From the NCBI RefSeq assembly GCF_043290135.1, contig NC_134701.1, positions 31,275,501 to 31,339,500 of the forward strand: 64,000 nucleotides of DNA, in the 5' to 3' direction. The DNA is from Rhipicephalus microplus. Lineage: Eukaryota; Arthropoda; Arachnida; Ixodida; Ixodidae. The notes beneath the pieces are model-generated. The model searched no databases, was not told where the DNA came from, and worked only from the letters and a program-made list of their open reading frames with translations. Position numbers and translations under genes: made by a program. Shown here piece by piece: positions 62,155 through 64,000 of this stretch; the first letter of the stretch is position 1, and each line of letters opens with the position of its first letter.

Positions 62155-64000
62155 ACAGTACTAAAACACTTAGAATCGTTTCCCTCAATGCCAGAAGTGT
62201 GCTAAACAAGTTTGATGAACTAGAGAACATAATTTCGTCCTACCAACCTCACGTTCTAATAATAACAGAGACTTGGCTTCACTCCGGAGTACGTGACTCG
62301 GAAGTCGTCCCTCCCTCATACAGATTGCTCCGTAAAGATAGAGGGTCAAGAGGCGGGGGCGTAGCGGTAGCAATTAAAAAAAATATCAAATCCTTTGAAC
62401 TCGATGGCATTCCCGACCACGAAAGCGTCTGGTGCAAAATAACATATTATGATAAAAGTATAATTGTAGGAGGGGTATATCGGCCTCCAAATGCGGCACC
62501 TGACTACATTGAAGTGATTCATGATTATCTTTCAAAGCATACTAACTCTAGGTCAAAAATTATCCTTACTGGGGATTTTAATCTTCCCGGAATAAATTGG
62601 AACAATGGTTCACATGATGGTCGTGACGTTGCTAGTTCAGAATTACTACTGGACGTAGCGTTCGCGTTTTCATTGAATCAACTAGTAACTGATAACACTC
62701 GGATCACTGCGACGTCATCGTCTTTACTTGACCTAGCGTTTGTAAGTAGTACATTAGAAGGTTCTTCTGCGTCCATCGAGAATGGCATTTCCGATCACAA
62801 ATCGATTACCTTAACCTGCCCTATTTCATGCGCGAAGAAATACAAAAAGCCACTACCTACTTACTTTAAAGATTACGCACGTGCAAATGACCCTGCTGTG
62901 CTACGTTTCCTGGAAACACAATTTCATGAATTCATTGAGCTTACAGACGTAAAAGAACTTTGGGCGCATTTTAAAAGCACTGTTAAATATTGCGAAGACA
63001 CATTCATTCCGAATAAAAAGAAACGCATCAACCGAGAATACCCTTGGATAACGCGTGAGATAATTCAACTGAAAAGAAAAATAAAACGACGGCAGAAAAA
63101 GGGAACCAAAAACAACGGACGTGATCTTATCGGGACATTAAAGCATAAAATGTCAGAAGCAAAAACCCGCTTCTTTAACACTACGTTAGCTTCGTTTATG
63201 GCGCACTGTCCCAAAAAATTCTGGCGATATTTATCAGATGAAAGAGACTCAATCTCACAAATTAAAAATTCGGCACAAATCATTAAAGATCCCGAACACA
63301 TTGCTAATGAGATGAACAAGTTTTTTCAGTCAGTTTTCACGAAACATACCAGTAATGCGCTACTACCTCCTTATACTGTGAAAATACCCATGGAAGAATT
63401 AATCGTAAATGAGGAGGGCATACTTTCTCTATTACAAAAGCTTGATCAAAAGAAATCTACGGGCCCCGATCAAATCACTAACTCATTTTTAAGCCGATAC
63501 GCTAATTGGACATCTAAGTATCTCTTTAAAATATACACGTTATCTCTTCAAACTTCACAGATACCAGACGACTGGTGCAATGCTGTAGTAATTCCTATAC
63601 ATAAATCAGGCCCCAAACTAGAAATAAGCAACTACCGCCCAGTGTCACTTACGAGTTCGTGCTGCAAAATAATGGAACATGTAATTTTCAAGGCCATAAT
63701 AACTCACCTAGAAACAAACGAACTTCTCTACAAACAACAGCATGGTTTCAGATCAGGCCTCTCAACTATAACCCAATTAGCTGAATTAACTCATGACATA
63801 GCCAACGCAATCAACGATAACGTCCAATTAGATGCTATATTTTTAGACTTTTCTAAGGCGTTCGACGTTGTCCCACATCTGGATTTAGTCAAAAAACTAA
63901 CGGCTTTTGGTATTGATATCAAAATAATATCCTGGATCAACAACTTCTTAACTAAACGGAAACAAAGCGTTAAAATTGACAATCAGCTATCAGAACCACT
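62151..64000 (+). CDS. 2A-LINE family B ORF2 (endonuclease-reverse transcriptase), no AUG, partial at window edge
   Basis: It is open from the codon after the ORF1 stop to position 64000. The AP endonuclease reads 'TLRIVSLNARSVLNKFDELE', 'VLIITETWLHSGV', 'GGVYRPPNAAPD', 'IILTGDFNLPGINW', 'SSLLDLAFVSS' and 'ENGISDHKSITL'. The reverse transcriptase begins with 'LDQKKSTGPDQITNSFLSRY', 'NYRPVSLTSSCCKIMEHVIF', 'QQHGFRSGLSTITQLAELTH' and 'AIFLDFSKAFDVVPH' (first catalytic Asp). The YADD box and C-terminus lie beyond the window. The first in-frame ATG is at 63150, 333 codons in and after the whole endonuclease, so initiation there would lose it. The clade is CR1/L2/Jockey-like. Confidence 0.88.

Larger units (their letters stand above)
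60280..64000 (+). mobile_element. 2A-LINE family B, apparently intact to the window edge
   Basis: It starts at the predicted transcription start of its own promoter (TGGACTTGG, +3 of the initiator). Three complete 288-bp promoter monomers are followed by a partial one, then ORF1 (61254-62150) and ORF2 (62151 to beyond 64000). No inactivating mutation is seen. The monomers look identical to each other. It is inserted in family A near the end of that element's ORF1. Confidence 0.88.

Overview
The window is almost entirely transposon-derived DNA from an arthropod nuclear genome, most likely a hard tick (Ixodidae). The reasons are the ~165-bp SINE found in five copies whose sequence I recognise as common in tick DNA, a tRNA-derived repeat of tick type, the mixture of Tigger/pogo, TTAA-target, P-like, piggyBac-like and several LINE families, and the intron-containing animal ribosomal protein gene RPL27A. 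Genus and species are inference. No bacterial operon, CRISPR array or complete functional tRNA gene is present.

Layout. 1-2600: ends of a TTAA-target (Kolobok/Mutator-like) transposon, a deleted Tigger element (796-2213) and two SINE insertions. 2600-11700: a first Tigger-A copy (3084-4180) abutting a broken Tigger-C transposase that carries an in-frame tandem duplication of its catalytic segment; a Ty3/gypsy-type LTR retrotransposon (6046-11681, minus strand) with matching 199-bp LTRs sits in the Tigger-C 3' region. 11700-20060: a second Tigger-A copy split by two adjacent, apparently intact TTAA transposons (13686-16675 and 16680-19878) that share one TTAA. 20060-23880: a MITE, two pogo-like deletion derivatives and another Mutator-like remnant. 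24400-27250: RPL27A on the minus strand, exons 1-4 of an expected five. 27600-30100: a LINE fragment and a P-like THAP transposase pseudogene interrupted by another LINE. 30100-34990: poorly assigned DNA plus a truncated esterase-type LINE. 34992-43432: a near full-length I-clade LINE interrupted by an L2/CR1-like LINE on the other strand and by a hairpin-forming 184-bp insertion. 43400-45500: SINEs and a fold-back repeat. 45500-58160: two long esterase-type LINEs (plus, then minus) flanking a piggyBac-like fragment and a LINE fragment. 58600-64000: two adjacent LINEs with tandem promoter repeats and 2A peptides; the second is intact to the window edge.

The most interesting part is 60280-64000. 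There a LINE has three apparently identical 288-bp promoter monomers, each with a TATA box and an arthropod initiator. Its ORF1 begins with a 2A peptide, and a single in-frame UGA is followed at once by an open ORF2 that has no AUG for 333 codons, past the entire endonuclease. This predicts stop-codon readthrough, or another non-AUG mechanism, for making the reverse transcriptase. A different LINE fragment at 52482-53362 has the same layout with UAG.

Apart from RPL27A, every coding region I recognise belongs to a mobile element. The window mainly records successive nested insertions, many datable relative to one another by target-site duplications and by reading frames that rejoin when the insert is removed.
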